Assembly: GCF_027922425.1 (NCBI RefSeq)
Contig: NZ_BSFQ01000060.1
Span: 1-33,134, forward strand
DNA from: Pseudonocardia halophobica
GTDB lineage: Bacteria; Actinomycetota; Actinomycetes; Mycobacteriales; Pseudonocardiaceae
Direction: 5' to 3'
Length of the DNA: 33,134 nucleotides
The position numbers and the translations under genes were made by a program. Below, piece by piece: positions 13,849-22,767 of this stretch. Numbering within the stretch: position 1 is the stretch's first letter; the number at the start of each line of letters is the position of its first letter. The notes under the pieces were generated by a model. That model was not told where the DNA came from, did not search any database, and was given only the letters and a program-made list of their open reading frames with translations.

Positions 13849-15390
13849 TCACGCCGGGACCGGCACCTTCTTTCCGCGTCGCAGGTTGGCGACCACCGCC
13901 AGCTCCTCCGCGAACCGGCCCCGCAGCAGCACGAGCACGCCCAGCGCGGCGACGCACCCTGCGGCGGCCGCAGCGACCAGCGTGAGCACGTCCGACCCGA
14001 CCGGGCGCACCGCGGCGGCCACCGCCCAGCTCGCCAGCGCGACCGCCACGACGGCCGGCACGTGCTTGACGTACATCCGCAGCACCGCGCCCATCAGTCC
14101 CTCCGAGACGCGCGCGGAGAACCGCAGCATCACGAGGAAGTGCGCCAGGATCGCGAGGGACGCCCCGACGGCCACGCCGTCGACGCCCCAGAACCGCGCG
14201 CCGATCGAGCACAGCACCACGACCTCGGCCGCGTAGAGCCACTGCCGCCACGCCGCCCGGTACACCGCGCCGGTCGCGCGGGTCAGCGAGGTGCTGATCT
14301 TGTACGACGTGCGGGGCAGCAGGACCAGCGCGAACACCTGCACCGGCAGGATCACCGCGTCCCACTGCGAGCCGAGCAGGATGTGCACGACCTCGGGCGC
14401 GAGCACGAACAGCAGCACCGCGGCGGGCGCCGTCACGAGGGCGACCAGCGACGAGGTCCGGACGTAGGCGTGCCGCAGCCGGGCGCCGTCGTCCCGCACC
14501 CTGGCCATGGCCGGGAACAGGGCCTTGTCCGCGGCGCCGCCGATCACGTTGGCCGGCTCGGAGAGCAGGTTGTAGGCCCGCGTGTAGACGCCGAGCGGGC
14601 CGGTGCCCAGGACGTTGGCGACGACGAGGTTGTCGGCGTTGAGGGCGATCCAGTTGCCGAGCTGGGTGAGCGAGTACCCCGAGCCGAAGTTCAGCATCGG
14701 GCGCAACCGCGCCCAGGCCGCGGACGGCGCCTCGACCGCCACCGACGGCCGGGTGAGCGCCAGGTAGCCGACGCACTTGATCAGCGCGGCCGCGATCTCC
14801 GCCCACGCCAGGGCGGTCGCGCCGAAGCCGAGCAGGGCCAGCACCACGGACACGCCGATGATCCCCGGCCCGGCCGCGAGCAGGTCGACGACGGCCATCG
14901 GCCGGAACCGCAGGTCCCGCTGCAGCAGCCCGGTGGGCACGGCGGTGGCGCCGGCCAGCACGAGCGTGACCGACAGCATCCGGAGCAGGCCGGAGTCCGC
15001 GGGCAGCCCGACCAGCCCGTTCATCGACGGCGCGAACGCGAACAGCAGCCCGGCGAAGACCGCGGAGAGCAGGATCGAGAACCAGAAGGCCGCCGCGACG
15101 TCCCGGTCGGTGAGCTCCCGGCGGTGCACCAGCGCTGCCGCCACACCGAGTTGCGTGACGAGCTGGGTGAGCCCGACGACGAGCAGCGCCGCCGCGGCCG
15201 ACCCGAACTCCTCCGGGGTGAGCAGCCGGGCGAGCACCACGGTCGCCGCGATCTGCAGCACCGCCTGCCCGACCGACCCCGTGAAGGACCAGGCGAAGCC
15301 GCGGACGGTCCGGGCGGTGAGACTCGGCTTGGACGGACGCCCCGGGTTCGGGATCGGCTCCGTGGGGGGCTCGGGCGGCAGCGCCGTCAT
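13849..15390 (-). CDS. Polysaccharide/lipid-linked oligosaccharide flippase (Wzx/MOP type)
   Basis: The 513-aa integral membrane protein has about 12-14 hydrophobic segments. It resembles MOP-superfamily polysaccharide exporters, which flip lipid-linked glycans across the membrane. The N-terminus reads TARTVRGFAWSFTGSVGQAV and then LARLLTPEEFGSAAAALLVV, both typical of this family. Other blocks are QRDLRFRPMAVVDLLAAG, LNADNLVVANVLGTGPLGVY and NVIGGAADKALFPAMARVRD. The ATG overlaps the stop of the kinase-like gene (ATGA), so the two are coupled. A cytoplasmic Pro-rich tail precedes the first helix. Which glycan is moved cannot be told, because no glycosyltransferase is in the window. Confidence 0.9.
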   Translation of the reverse strand: MTALPPEPPTEPIPNPGRPSKPSLTARTVRGFAWSFTGSVGQAVLQIAATVVLARLLTPEEFGSAAAALLVVGLTQLVTQLGVAAALVHRRELTDRDVAAAFWFSILLSAVFAGLLFAFAPSMNGLVGLPADSGLLRMLSVTLVLAGATAVPTGLLQRDLRFRPMAVVDLLAAGPGIIGVSVVLALLGFGATALAWAEIAAALIKCVGYLALTRPSVAVEAPSAAWARLRPMLNFGSGYSLTQLGNWIALNADNLVVANVLGTGPLGVYTRAYNLLSEPANVIGGAADKALFPAMARVRDDGARLRHAYVRTSSLVALVTAPAAVLLFVLAPEVVHILLGSQWDAVILPVQVFALVLLPRTSYKISTSLTRATGAVYRAAWRQWLYAAEVVVLCSIGARFWGVDGVAVGASLAILAHFLVMLRFSARVSEGLMGAVLRMYVKHVPAVVAVALASWAVAAAVRPVGSDVLTLVAAAAAGCVAALGVLVLLRGRFAEELAVVANLRRGKKVPVPA

Positions 15391-16622
15391 CGGCGCATCG
15401 CGGGGTGCACGCGGCCGGCGACGGCGAGCCCGGCGTACCAGGCGAGCTGGGTGGCGGCGCGGCGCACGGTCTCGCCGCGGCGCGGGGGCCCGAACAGGCT
15501 GTCGGGCGACAGCCCGGACACGGCGGGATGGAACACCGAGTTCCCGACCCCCTTCGTCAGCATCAGGTCCGGCAGGCCGTCGCCCATGCGCCGGAGCTCG
15601 CGCGGGACCCCGTGGAAACTCCAGCACTCCGCGAACGGCGGCACGGGCCCGGGATAGTCGTGCACGAACTCGAGATCGAGCACCTTGAGACCCGCGTGAA
15701 CGTCCCACATGAGGTTGTGGGGGGAGAGGTCGAGCACGAACTTGCCGCGCTCGTGCAGGTCGCGCGCGAACCGGGCGAGCCGGCGCACGACGTCCGGCCG
15801 CAGCTGGTGCATCTCCTTGACCCCGGACAGCGGCCGCACGAGGTGCCGGCCGACGTCCGTGTAGAACGGCGTGAGCAGCCAGTTGGGGCCGTGTTCGAGC
15901 AGCTCGGGCACCTCGGGCAGGTCCGCGAGCTCCAGGCGGGCCCGCAGCTCCCGCCGGAACGAGTCGAGCGCGCCCGGCCGGAAGATCTTGCACACCGAGC
16001 GGCCGTGCACCGGGTGGTCGACGAGCGCGACGCGCGCCCGGTAGCCGGGGGAGTCCGGCGCCAGCATCCGCACGAGCGGGAACGGCACCGAGCACGCCTC
16101 GATCAGCGCGGTGACCCGCGGGAGCAGCCGGGCCTGGACGCCGAGGTCGCCGAGGACCTCCAGGAAGTCCAGCGCCTGCTGCGGCCCGGTCGACACGTGC
16201 AGCGGCTCGTAGTGCTGCTGTGGGGGGAGCATGTGCAGCAGGCGGTGGGTGGTGTGCCCGCGGACCTCGGCGATGCGGTCGGCCATGCTCCGCACGCCCT
16301 GCACGACGCCGACGGGTGGCGCGACGTCGCAGGCGATCACGAAGGTGTGCGGGCCGCCGCCGGGCACCGGCCTGCCGTTCGGACCCCAGTCGGCGCCGGC
16401 CAGCCCGGTGCGGGCGGCGGCGCGCTGCGCGGCGTCGAGCTCGACCACGTCGAGGATCTCCAGGCCGCGCGCGATGCCGGCCACCGCCTCGTCGATCTGG
16501 TGCGCCGCGGCCTCGCGGACCACGAACACCACCAGCCCGCGCCAGGCCGGGATCTCGGCCGCGGGCCGGGCCGCGAGGCCCCTCGGCGGCGTGACCGCGT
16601 CGCGTGCGTCGTCGATCGTCAT
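15387..16622 (-). CDS. Protein-kinase-fold protein (putative sugar/lipid kinase) upstream of flippase
   Basis: The 411-aa soluble product ends in a kinase-like lobe. VCKIFRPGALDSFRRELRAR holds the likely ATP-binding Lys and helix-C Glu. LDLSPHNLMWDVHAGLKVLD is the catalytic loop, with catalytic Asp and Asn, and is followed at once by a metal-binding-type LDLEF. This pattern resembles lipopolysaccharide-kinase and aminoglycoside-phosphotransferase-like folds. The first 130 residues (ARGLEILDVVELDAAQ, VVQGVRSMADRIAEV) form a separate domain I do not recognise. Coupling to a flippase suggests phosphorylation of a glycolipid or surface glycan (inference). The ATG has GGGGGAC upstream. Confidence 0.68.
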   Translation of the reverse strand: MTIDDARDAVTPPRGLAARPAAEIPAWRGLVVFVVREAAAHQIDEAVAGIARGLEILDVVELDAAQRAAARTGLAGADWGPNGRPVPGGGPHTFVIACDVAPPVGVVQGVRSMADRIAEVRGHTTHRLLHMLPPQQHYEPLHVSTGPQQALDFLEVLGDLGVQARLLPRVTALIEACSVPFPLVRMLAPDSPGYRARVALVDHPVHGRSVCKIFRPGALDSFRRELRARLELADLPEVPELLEHGPNWLLTPFYTDVGRHLVRPLSGVKEMHQLRPDVVRRLARFARDLHERGKFVLDLSPHNLMWDVHAGLKVLDLEFVHDYPGPVPPFAECWSFHGVPRELRRMGDGLPDLMLTKGVGNSVFHPAVSGLSPDSLFGPPRRGETVRRAATQLAWYAGLAVAGRVHPAMRR

Positions 16623-16660
16623 CGTCCCCCCATCGGCCCAACCGTCGGCCGGACGTGGCG

Positions 16661-16690
16661 AGCATACGGGTGAGGTGAACTCCGGGTGAA
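16661..16690 (-). promoter_or_regulatory. Candidate promoter of the kinase-like/flippase operon
   Basis: On the minus strand TTCACC (16690-16685) and TATGCT (16666-16661) are 18 bases apart. They lie about 40 bases before the ATG at 16622, in the 122-base gap after the nitrate reductase gene. The hexamers match actinobacterial housekeeping promoters reasonably well. Confidence 0.4.
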
Positions 16691-16744
16691 AGAGCCCTGA
16701 CCGAGCGTCGACGACCGCAGGTTCGGCCCGTGACCAGCGGATGA

Positions 16745-19700
16745 TCAGTAGACGTCGCGCACGTAACGCCCGTCGACGACCAGCTGCTTCACGTACGCCG
16801 CGGTGCGGTCGGCGTCCATCCCGCCGTGGGCCGCGACGACGTCGCGCAGCGCGAGGTCCACGTCCTTGGCCATCCGGCTGGCGTCGCCGCAGACGTAGAA
16901 GTGGGCGCCGTCGGCGAGCCACCGCCAGAGCTGCGCGCCGTGCTCGCGCATCCGGTCCTGCACGTAGACCTTGTGCCGCTGGTCGCGGGAGAAGGCGACG
17001 TCGAGCCGGTCGAGCGTGCCGTCGGCCCGCATGGCCTCCAGCTCCTCGCGGTAGTAGAAGTCCGTGGCGCAGCGCTGCTCGCCGAAGAACAGCCAGTTCG
17101 GCGCGGTGTGCCCGCGGGCCCGCCGGTCCTCGAGGAACCCGACGAACGGGGCCACCCCGGTGCCCGGCCCCACCATGATCATGGGTGTGGCGGGGTCGGC
17201 CGGCGGCCGGAACCGGGGCGACGACTTCACCAGCACCGGCGTCGACCCCTCGCCCGCCGCGTCGGCGAGGAAGGTGGAGCACACCCCGCGCCGGGACCGG
17301 CCGCGCCGGCTGGTGAAGCGGACCACCGACACCGTCAGCGAGACGGCGTCGGGGCTGGTCAGCGGGCTGGAGGAGATCGAGTACTGGCGCGGCTGCAGCG
17401 CGGTCAGCGTGTCCGCCCACTCCTGCGCCGAGGCCCGGACCGGGAACTCGGTGAGGACGTCCGGGGCCTGCCGGTCCCACGTCCAGCGCGCCAGGTCGGT
17501 GCCGTGCCCGGCCCGCAGCAGCTCCTTGAGCACACGGTCGCCGGTCCGCTCGGCGACGAACCCGAGTAGCGCCGGGGAGATCCGGGTGATGTCCAGGTGC
17601 CGGCCCAGGGCCTCGGCGAACGCCATGTCCGTGCCGCGCACCGTGACCGCCTCGTCGGCGGGCAGGCCGGTCAGCTCGAGCCACTCCGCGACCAGGCCGG
17701 GGTGGTTGACCGGCCGCACGCTGAGCGCGTCCCCCGCCTCGTAGGAGAAGCCCGCGTCGCCGGCGAGGGTGAACCGGCGGATCTCCTTGGCCGAGCCGGG
17801 CAGGCTCAGCAGCCGGGCCTCGCGCAGGGTCGCGTCGACGGTCGCGGGCGAGGGTTCGCCCGTCGGCGCCGGGGCGTCGACGGGGCGGGTGGTGGCCGGG
17901 GCCCGGGTGCCGTCGTCGTCGCCGGTCAGCAGGCCCACGACCTGCTCGGTCCACGCCGCGGCCGCGGCCTCGAAGTCCGGGTCGCAGTCCACGCGGTCGA
18001 GCAGCCGGGTGCCGCCGAGCTCGCCGAGTCGCTCGTCGACCCGGCGGCCGTGCCCGCAGAACTCCGAGTAGCTGGGGTCGCCGAGCGCGAGCACCGCGAA
18101 CCGGACGTCCTGCAGCGGCGGGCGGTCGGCGGCGAGGTCCTCCCAGAAGCCGGTTCCCACGTCCGGGGAGTCGCCGTCGCCGAACGTGCTCGTGACCACG
18201 AGGAGGTCGGCGTCCGGGGGGAGGGCGTCCGGACAGGTGTCACCCATGCAGAGCAGCCGCGGATGCCGCCCGGCGGCGGTGAGTCGCGCGGCGACGGCGG
18301 AGGCCACGCCCTCGGCGTTGCCGGTCTGCGAGGCCCACAGGACGAGCAGGGGCCGGCCGTCCTCCCCAGTCTCCCCCGCGGTCTCCTCTGCCGGGCCGCC
18401 GGCAGCGAGCCGGGAGAAGGTCCCGGCCAGCATCCCGTTGATCCACGCGGCGGTCTCGGACCCCATCGGCGCACCGGAGGGCAGGACCGGCACGCCCGGC
18501 GCCCCGCCTCGTTCCACGCCGGCGAGGAAGCCCGCGAGGTAGCGCCGCTCCGCGCCCGTCAGCACCGGCGGGGTGAGGTCGAGCCCGAGCGCGGCCCCGA
18601 CCCCTCGTGAGTGCGAATAGTCGCTATCACGACTATCGCCACTCACAGGGGCCCTCTCCAGCGATACCGCGCAGGCCTTGAGCTCGGGCTGCAGCGAAGC
18701 GGCGTCGACGGCGTCGTTGGTCACCGCGTTGACCGCGAGGTACTCGCCGAACAGGTCGCTCCAGTGGAACGGCGCCCAGCAGGTGCCCGGTCGCATCCGG
18801 TCGGTGACCACTGCCGGCAGCACCGCGCGTCCGCGCCGCGAGGCCACGGCGACCCGGTCCCCGTCGGCGATGCCCGCGGCCGCGGCGTCGACCGGGTTGA
18901 TCTCGACGAACGGGCCGGGGTTGAGCTTGTTCAGTGCCGCGACCTTGCCGGTCTTGGTCAACGTGTGCCACTGGTGCTGCACCCGGCCGGTGGTGAGGAC
19001 GAGCGGGAAGTCGTCGTCGGGCAGCTCGGCCTGCGGCATGTGCGGGCGGGGGAGGAACTGCGCCCGGCCCGACGGCGTGGCGAAGGAGAGCCGCCCGTTC
19101 TCCGGCCGCCGCCGCTGGCTGACCCCGTCGTTGAGGTAGCGGACCGGGTTGCGGTCCGGCCCGTCCGGCGCGGCGGGCCACTGGACGGGTGTCGCGCGCA
19201 GCCGCTCGTAGGTCACGCCCCGGACGTCGTACCCGGTGGCGGGGTTCCAGGCTTGCTTGAGCTCGTCGAACACCTCCTCGGCCGACGAGTAGGTGAAGTG
19301 CTCGGCGTACCCCATCTCGCAGGCGACCCGCGCGATGATCTGCCAGTCCGGCAGCGCCTCGCCCGGCGGCGTGACCGCGGGCCGCAGCAGCGTCATGTTC
19401 CGCTCGGAGTTGATCATCACGCCCTCGACCTCGGCCCACATGGCCGCCGGGAGCACGACGTCGGCGTAGGGGTTGGTCTCGGTGGCCTCGAAGACGTCCT
19501 GGGTCACCACGAAGTCGCAGCGCTCGAGCGCGTCGATCACCACGCCGCGGTTGGCCACGCTCGCGACGGGGTTCGTGCACACGATCCAGCAGGCCTTGAT
19601 CTCGCCCTCGGCCATCCGCGCGAACATGTCGATCGTGCCGGTGCCGACGTCGGCGCGGATCGTCCCCTCGGGCACCGCCCACAGCTCCTCGACGAACCGG

Positions 19701-20815
19701 CGGTCGTCGGCCGACAGCACGGCGCGCTGGCCCGGCAGGCCGGGGCCCATGTAGCCCATCTCGCGCCCACCCATGGCGTTGGGCTGGCCGGTGAGCGAGA
19801 ACGGCCCGGAGCCCGTCCGGCAGATCGCGCCGGTGGCCAGGTGCAGGTTGACCAGGGCGTTCGTGTTCCAGGTGCCGTGGGTGCTCTGGTTGAGCCCCAT
19901 GGTCCAGCAGCTCGTCCAGTTCGCGGCGCCGCCGATCAGCCGGGCCGCCTCGCGCAGGTCCGCCTCGGGCACACCGGTGATCGCGGAGACGGCGTCCGGG
20001 GCGTAGTCGGCGAGGAACTCCGGCATCGCCTCCCAGCCCTCGGTGAACTCGGCGACGAACTCCTCGTCGACCGCGCCCTGCTCGACGAGCAGGTGCAGCA
20101 GACCGTTGAGCAGCGCGAGGTCGGTGCCCGGCTCGACCTGCAGGAACAGGTCGGCCTTCGCCGCCGTGGCCGTCCGGCGGGGGTCGACGACGATCAGCTT
20201 CGCGCCCTGCTTGACCCGGTCCATCACGCGGAGGAAGAGGATCGGGTGGCAGTCGGCCATGTTCGCGCCGATCACCAGGAAGACGTCGGCATGGTCGAGG
20301 TCGGCGTAGGAGCCGGGCGGGCCGTCCGAGCCGAGCGACTGCTTGTAGCCGGTGCCGGCGCTGGCCATGCAGAGCCGCGAGTTCGACTCGATCCACCTCG
20401 TGCGCCAGAAGCCCTTGGCGAGCTTCGTGGCGAGGTACTGGGCCTCGAGCGTCATCTGGCCGGAGACGTAGAGCGACAGCGCGTCCGGCCCGTGCTCGTC
20501 GAGGATCTCCCGCAGCCGGCGGGCGGTCTCGCTGATAGCGGCGTCGACCGGGGCGGGCTCGGCCTCGGCGCCGCGCCCGGGCCGGCGCAGGGCGGTGCCC
20601 AGCCGGCCGTCGGCGACGAGCATCTCGGCGCTGTGCGCGCCCTTCGTGCACAGCCGCCCGACGTTGGCGGGGTGCTCGGCGTCGCCGCGGACCTTGCGGA
20701 TCCGGGTGGCCCCGTCCGGGCCGGGTTCGAGGTCCAGCACCATGCCGCAGCCGACGCCGCAGTAGGAGCAGACCGTCCGAACGCTGGTGAGCGGGCCGGG
20801 GTCCGGTGTGCCCAC
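16745..20815 (-). CDS. narB: Assimilatory nitrate reductase fused to CysJ-like flavoprotein reductase
   Basis: The 1356-aa product combines a molybdopterin nitrate reductase with its own electron supply. The N-terminal [4Fe-4S] site uses Cys16, Cys19, Cys23 and Cys56 (CSYCGVGC, GRLCTKG). The likely Mo ligand is Cys149 (SNSRLCMASAGTGYKQSLG). The molybdopterin part ends near residue 720 (LQPELKACAVSLERAP). A flavodoxin domain starts near 820 (LLVLWASQTGNAEGVASAVA), then come an FAD domain (LQPRQYSISSSP) and an NAD(P)H domain (MVGPGTGVAPFVGFLED, VYVCGDASRM-like FYVCGDASRMAKDVD, ending VRDVY). Fusions of this kind are known in actinobacteria. Between the halves, residues about 722-736 are encoded by a 40-nt palindromic repeat. 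The GTG start has GGAGG upstream. No nitrite reductase or transporter gene is adjacent. Confidence 0.93.
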   Translation of the reverse strand: MGTPDPGPLTSVRTVCSYCGVGCGMVLDLEPGPDGATRIRKVRGDAEHPANVGRLCTKGAHSAEMLVADGRLGTALRRPGRGAEAEPAPVDAAISETARRLREILDEHGPDALSLYVSGQMTLEAQYLATKLAKGFWRTRWIESNSRLCMASAGTGYKQSLGSDGPPGSYADLDHADVFLVIGANMADCHPILFLRVMDRVKQGAKLIVVDPRRTATAAKADLFLQVEPGTDLALLNGLLHLLVEQGAVDEEFVAEFTEGWEAMPEFLADYAPDAVSAITGVPEADLREAARLIGGAANWTSCWTMGLNQSTHGTWNTNALVNLHLATGAICRTGSGPFSLTGQPNAMGGREMGYMGPGLPGQRAVLSADDRRFVEELWAVPEGTIRADVGTGTIDMFARMAEGEIKACWIVCTNPVASVANRGVVIDALERCDFVVTQDVFEATETNPYADVVLPAAMWAEVEGVMINSERNMTLLRPAVTPPGEALPDWQIIARVACEMGYAEHFTYSSAEEVFDELKQAWNPATGYDVRGVTYERLRATPVQWPAAPDGPDRNPVRYLNDGVSQRRRPENGRLSFATPSGRAQFLPRPHMPQAELPDDDFPLVLTTGRVQHQWHTLTKTGKVAALNKLNPGPFVEINPVDAAAAGIADGDRVAVASRRGRAVLPAVVTDRMRPGTCWAPFHWSDLFGEYLAVNAVTNDAVDAASLQPELKACAVSLERAPVSGDSRDSDYSHSRGVGAALGLDLTPPVLTGAERRYLAGFLAGVERGGAPGVPVLPSGAPMGSETAAWINGMLAGTFSRLAAGGPAEETAGETGEDGRPLLVLWASQTGNAEGVASAVAARLTAAGRHPRLLCMGDTCPDALPPDADLLVVTSTFGDGDSPDVGTGFWEDLAADRPPLQDVRFAVLALGDPSYSEFCGHGRRVDERLGELGGTRLLDRVDCDPDFEAAAAAWTEQVVGLLTGDDDGTRAPATTRPVDAPAPTGEPSPATVDATLREARLLSLPGSAKEIRRFTLAGDAGFSYEAGDALSVRPVNHPGLVAEWLELTGLPADEAVTVRGTDMAFAEALGRHLDITRISPALLGFVAERTGDRVLKELLRAGHGTDLARWTWDRQAPDVLTEFPVRASAQEWADTLTALQPRQYSISSSPLTSPDAVSLTVSVVRFTSRRGRSRRGVCSTFLADAAGEGSTPVLVKSSPRFRPPADPATPMIMVGPGTGVAPFVGFLEDRRARGHTAPNWLFFGEQRCATDFYYREELEAMRADGTLDRLDVAFSRDQRHKVYVQDRMREHGAQLWRWLADGAHFYVCGDASRMAKDVDLALRDVVAAHGGMDADRTAAYVKQLVVDGRYVRDVY
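18607..18646. repeat. 40-nt palindromic repeat, copy C, inside the nitrate reductase gene
   Basis: It has the same length and sequence design as the copies at 4511 and 8861, with three-base drift near the middle of one arm and a changed base next to the loop. Read on the minus strand it encodes PVSGDSRDSDYSHSRG in the nitrate reductase frame. Of the three frames through the element, this is the only one without a stop: the others hit TGA or TAG. The conserved CCCCT and CGAGG flanks are also present. Confidence 0.88.
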
Positions 20816-20973
20816 GCCTGAAGTCCTCCGTGCCGTCGCGCTGCTGACCTGCGCGGGTTCTCGTCACCCGCCCGGACGACGCTAGGAACGGGGGATTGCC
20901 GTCAGGTCAGCGCAATCGGTCCGCCGTGTCACATCCCGCTCACCACGGCCGGCGTGCCGGTGTGCGGCGCAGG

Positions 20974-22623
20974 TCAGGACGTGGGCTGGGTCACCCGCAC
21001 CGCGAGGACCGCGGCGAGCCCGGTGACGTCCAGGGCGCGGGCCGGGGCGCTGCCCGCCGCGACCACCACGGCGAGGTCCGGCCGCAGCGCGACGGCCTCG
21101 CTGAGCAGGGCGATCCCCGCGCTGCTGAGGTACGGCACCCCCGCGAGGTCGACGACGAGCGGAGCCTCCCCGGAGCGCGCGGCGGGCAGCAGGGCGCGGG
21201 CGACCGGCTCGCGCCCGGCGAGGTCGACGTCGCCGGTCACGACGAGGACCTGCGCGCCGCCGGGCCCCGTGCGCCACGTCACAGCGGCGGGGACGGAGGC
21301 GACGGGGCGGTGCGGGAGCGTGCCGGCGGGCGCCGGCGGCGCGGTGCCGGGCGGCACCCGGAACGCCACGCGCGTGCCGGTCCCGCCACGCTCGATCTCC
21401 AGCTCCTCGCCGAGCTCGCGCATCACCCGCAGGCCGTGCCCGCGGTAGCCGGAGTCCGCGGGGACGGGGCGCCAGCGGCCGGCGTCGGCCACGGCGACCT
21501 CGACGGCGCCGTCGCCCGCCCGCGCCAGCGACCAGGTGAAGTCGCCGCCGCCCTCGGGATAGGCGTGCTCGACGGCGTTGGCCGCGGCCTCGCCGAGGGT
21601 GAGCTGGACGTCGTCGGCGGCCTCCGGCAGCACCCCGGCCTCGACCAGCCACGCGGCGGCGGCGCGGCGCATCCCCCGCAGGCTGGTGGGGTCGGCCGGC
21701 AGGGTGGCGGACAGCGGGGCCGGCACGGTCCGGACGACGAGGAGGGCGACGTCGTCCGCCGGGGCGTACCCGCGGAGCACCCCGGCGACGACCTGCTCGG
21801 TCAGCGCACCGGGATCAAGGTCCGCGTGCTCGCGCACGGTCGCGGCGAGCCGGTCCAGCCCGGCGTCGAGCACCTCGTCGCGGGTCTCGACCAACCCGTC
21901 CGTGTAGAGGACGAGCGAGGTCACGGGGCCGAGGACCTCGGCGCCCTCCGGCCGCGGCGAGCGGGCGGACGCGCCCAGGACCGTGCCTGCGCCGCCGGCG
22001 AGGAACCGGGTGCCCTCCTCGTCGAGCAGCAGGACGGGCGGGTGCCCGGCCGAGGACCAGCGCAGCTCGCCGCTCGACCAGTCGTAGGTCAGGCAGGCGC
22101 AGCTGCTGCCGGCCGACCCGGGGACGTGCGCGGCGAAGCGGTCGAGCCGCTCCAGCGCGGCGGCGGGGGAGCGGCCGTCGAGCAGGTGCCCGGCGAGCGC
22201 GCTGCGCAGCTGCCCCATGACCGCGGCGGCCGCGGGCCCGTGCCCGACGACGTCGCCGATCACCAGGGCGACCCGCGTCCCGTCGAGGGGGAGCAGGTCG
22301 TACCAGTCGCCGCCGGCGTGCGCGTCCTCCGCCGACGGCGTGTACCGCGCCGAGGCGGCGAGCCGGGCGAGGGCGGGCAGTTCACGGGGCAGGAGGCTGC
22401 GCTGGAGCACGGTTGCGATCTCGCGTTCGGCCTCCAGCAGCCGCGCCCGGTGCAGTGCCTGGGCGCACTGGTCGGCGAGCGACTCGGCCGTCGCGCGCTC
22501 GGTGGGGCTGGGCACCCGGCCCTGCGGCAGCGCGACCGTGAGCAGGTCGGTCCCGCCGTCCGCGGCGCGCAGGGGCAGGCAGCCGAGCGAGCCGTATCCC
22601 CGCTGCGCCAGGGCGTCGTGCAC
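20974..22623 (-). CDS. GAF(part)-PP2C-HATPase-STAS protein, downstream half of a split gene
   Basis: The first in-frame start is GTG at 22623, giving 549 aa, but the reading frame continues open upstream to the TGA at 22768-22770. It begins in the C-terminal half of a GAF domain (GYGSLGCLPLRAADGG). Next is an SpoIIE/RsbU-type PP2C phosphatase (AGGDWYDLLPLDGTRVALVI, GDVVGHGPAAAAVMGQLRSA, SAGHPPVLLLDEEG, LVLYTDGLVETRD, ADDVALLVV). Then come an RsbW-like HATPase (LTLGEAAANAVEHAYPEGGG, GHGLRVMRELGEE) and a STAS domain (VLVVTGDVDLAGREPVARAL, VDLAGVPYLSSAGIALLSEA, with the Ser of LSSAG as candidate phosphosite). All catalytic Asp positions of the phosphatase look intact. No ribosome site precedes 22623, so independent translation is doubtful. 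Confidence 0.8.
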   Translation of the reverse strand: MHDALAQRGYGSLGCLPLRAADGGTDLLTVALPQGRVPSPTERATAESLADQCAQALHRARLLEAEREIATVLQRSLLPRELPALARLAASARYTPSAEDAHAGGDWYDLLPLDGTRVALVIGDVVGHGPAAAAVMGQLRSALAGHLLDGRSPAAALERLDRFAAHVPGSAGSSCACLTYDWSSGELRWSSAGHPPVLLLDEEGTRFLAGGAGTVLGASARSPRPEGAEVLGPVTSLVLYTDGLVETRDEVLDAGLDRLAATVREHADLDPGALTEQVVAGVLRGYAPADDVALLVVRTVPAPLSATLPADPTSLRGMRRAAAAWLVEAGVLPEAADDVQLTLGEAAANAVEHAYPEGGGDFTWSLARAGDGAVEVAVADAGRWRPVPADSGYRGHGLRVMRELGEELEIERGGTGTRVAFRVPPGTAPPAPAGTLPHRPVASVPAAVTWRTGPGGAQVLVVTGDVDLAGREPVARALLPAARSGEAPLVVDLAGVPYLSSAGIALLSEAVALRPDLAVVVAAGSAPARALDVTGLAAVLAVRVTQPTS

Positions 22624-22767
22624 CCGGGCGTGCCGGCCGGCCCAGCCGAAGCCGGCCGCGTCGTCCGTCCCCTCCTCGAGCAGCCAGAGCGTCGCCCCGC
22701 GCAGGCCCGCGAGCAGCCCGTCGGGCCGTGCCGTCAGCGCCCCACCGCCCGCCAGCCGGTCGTCCGT

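Noticed and set aside
20816..20973. GlnR-type nitrogen regulator box upstream of the nitrate reductase
   Set aside because: Only one GTGAC half-site with a poor second half (GACCG instead of GAAAC) is visible, which is not enough to call.
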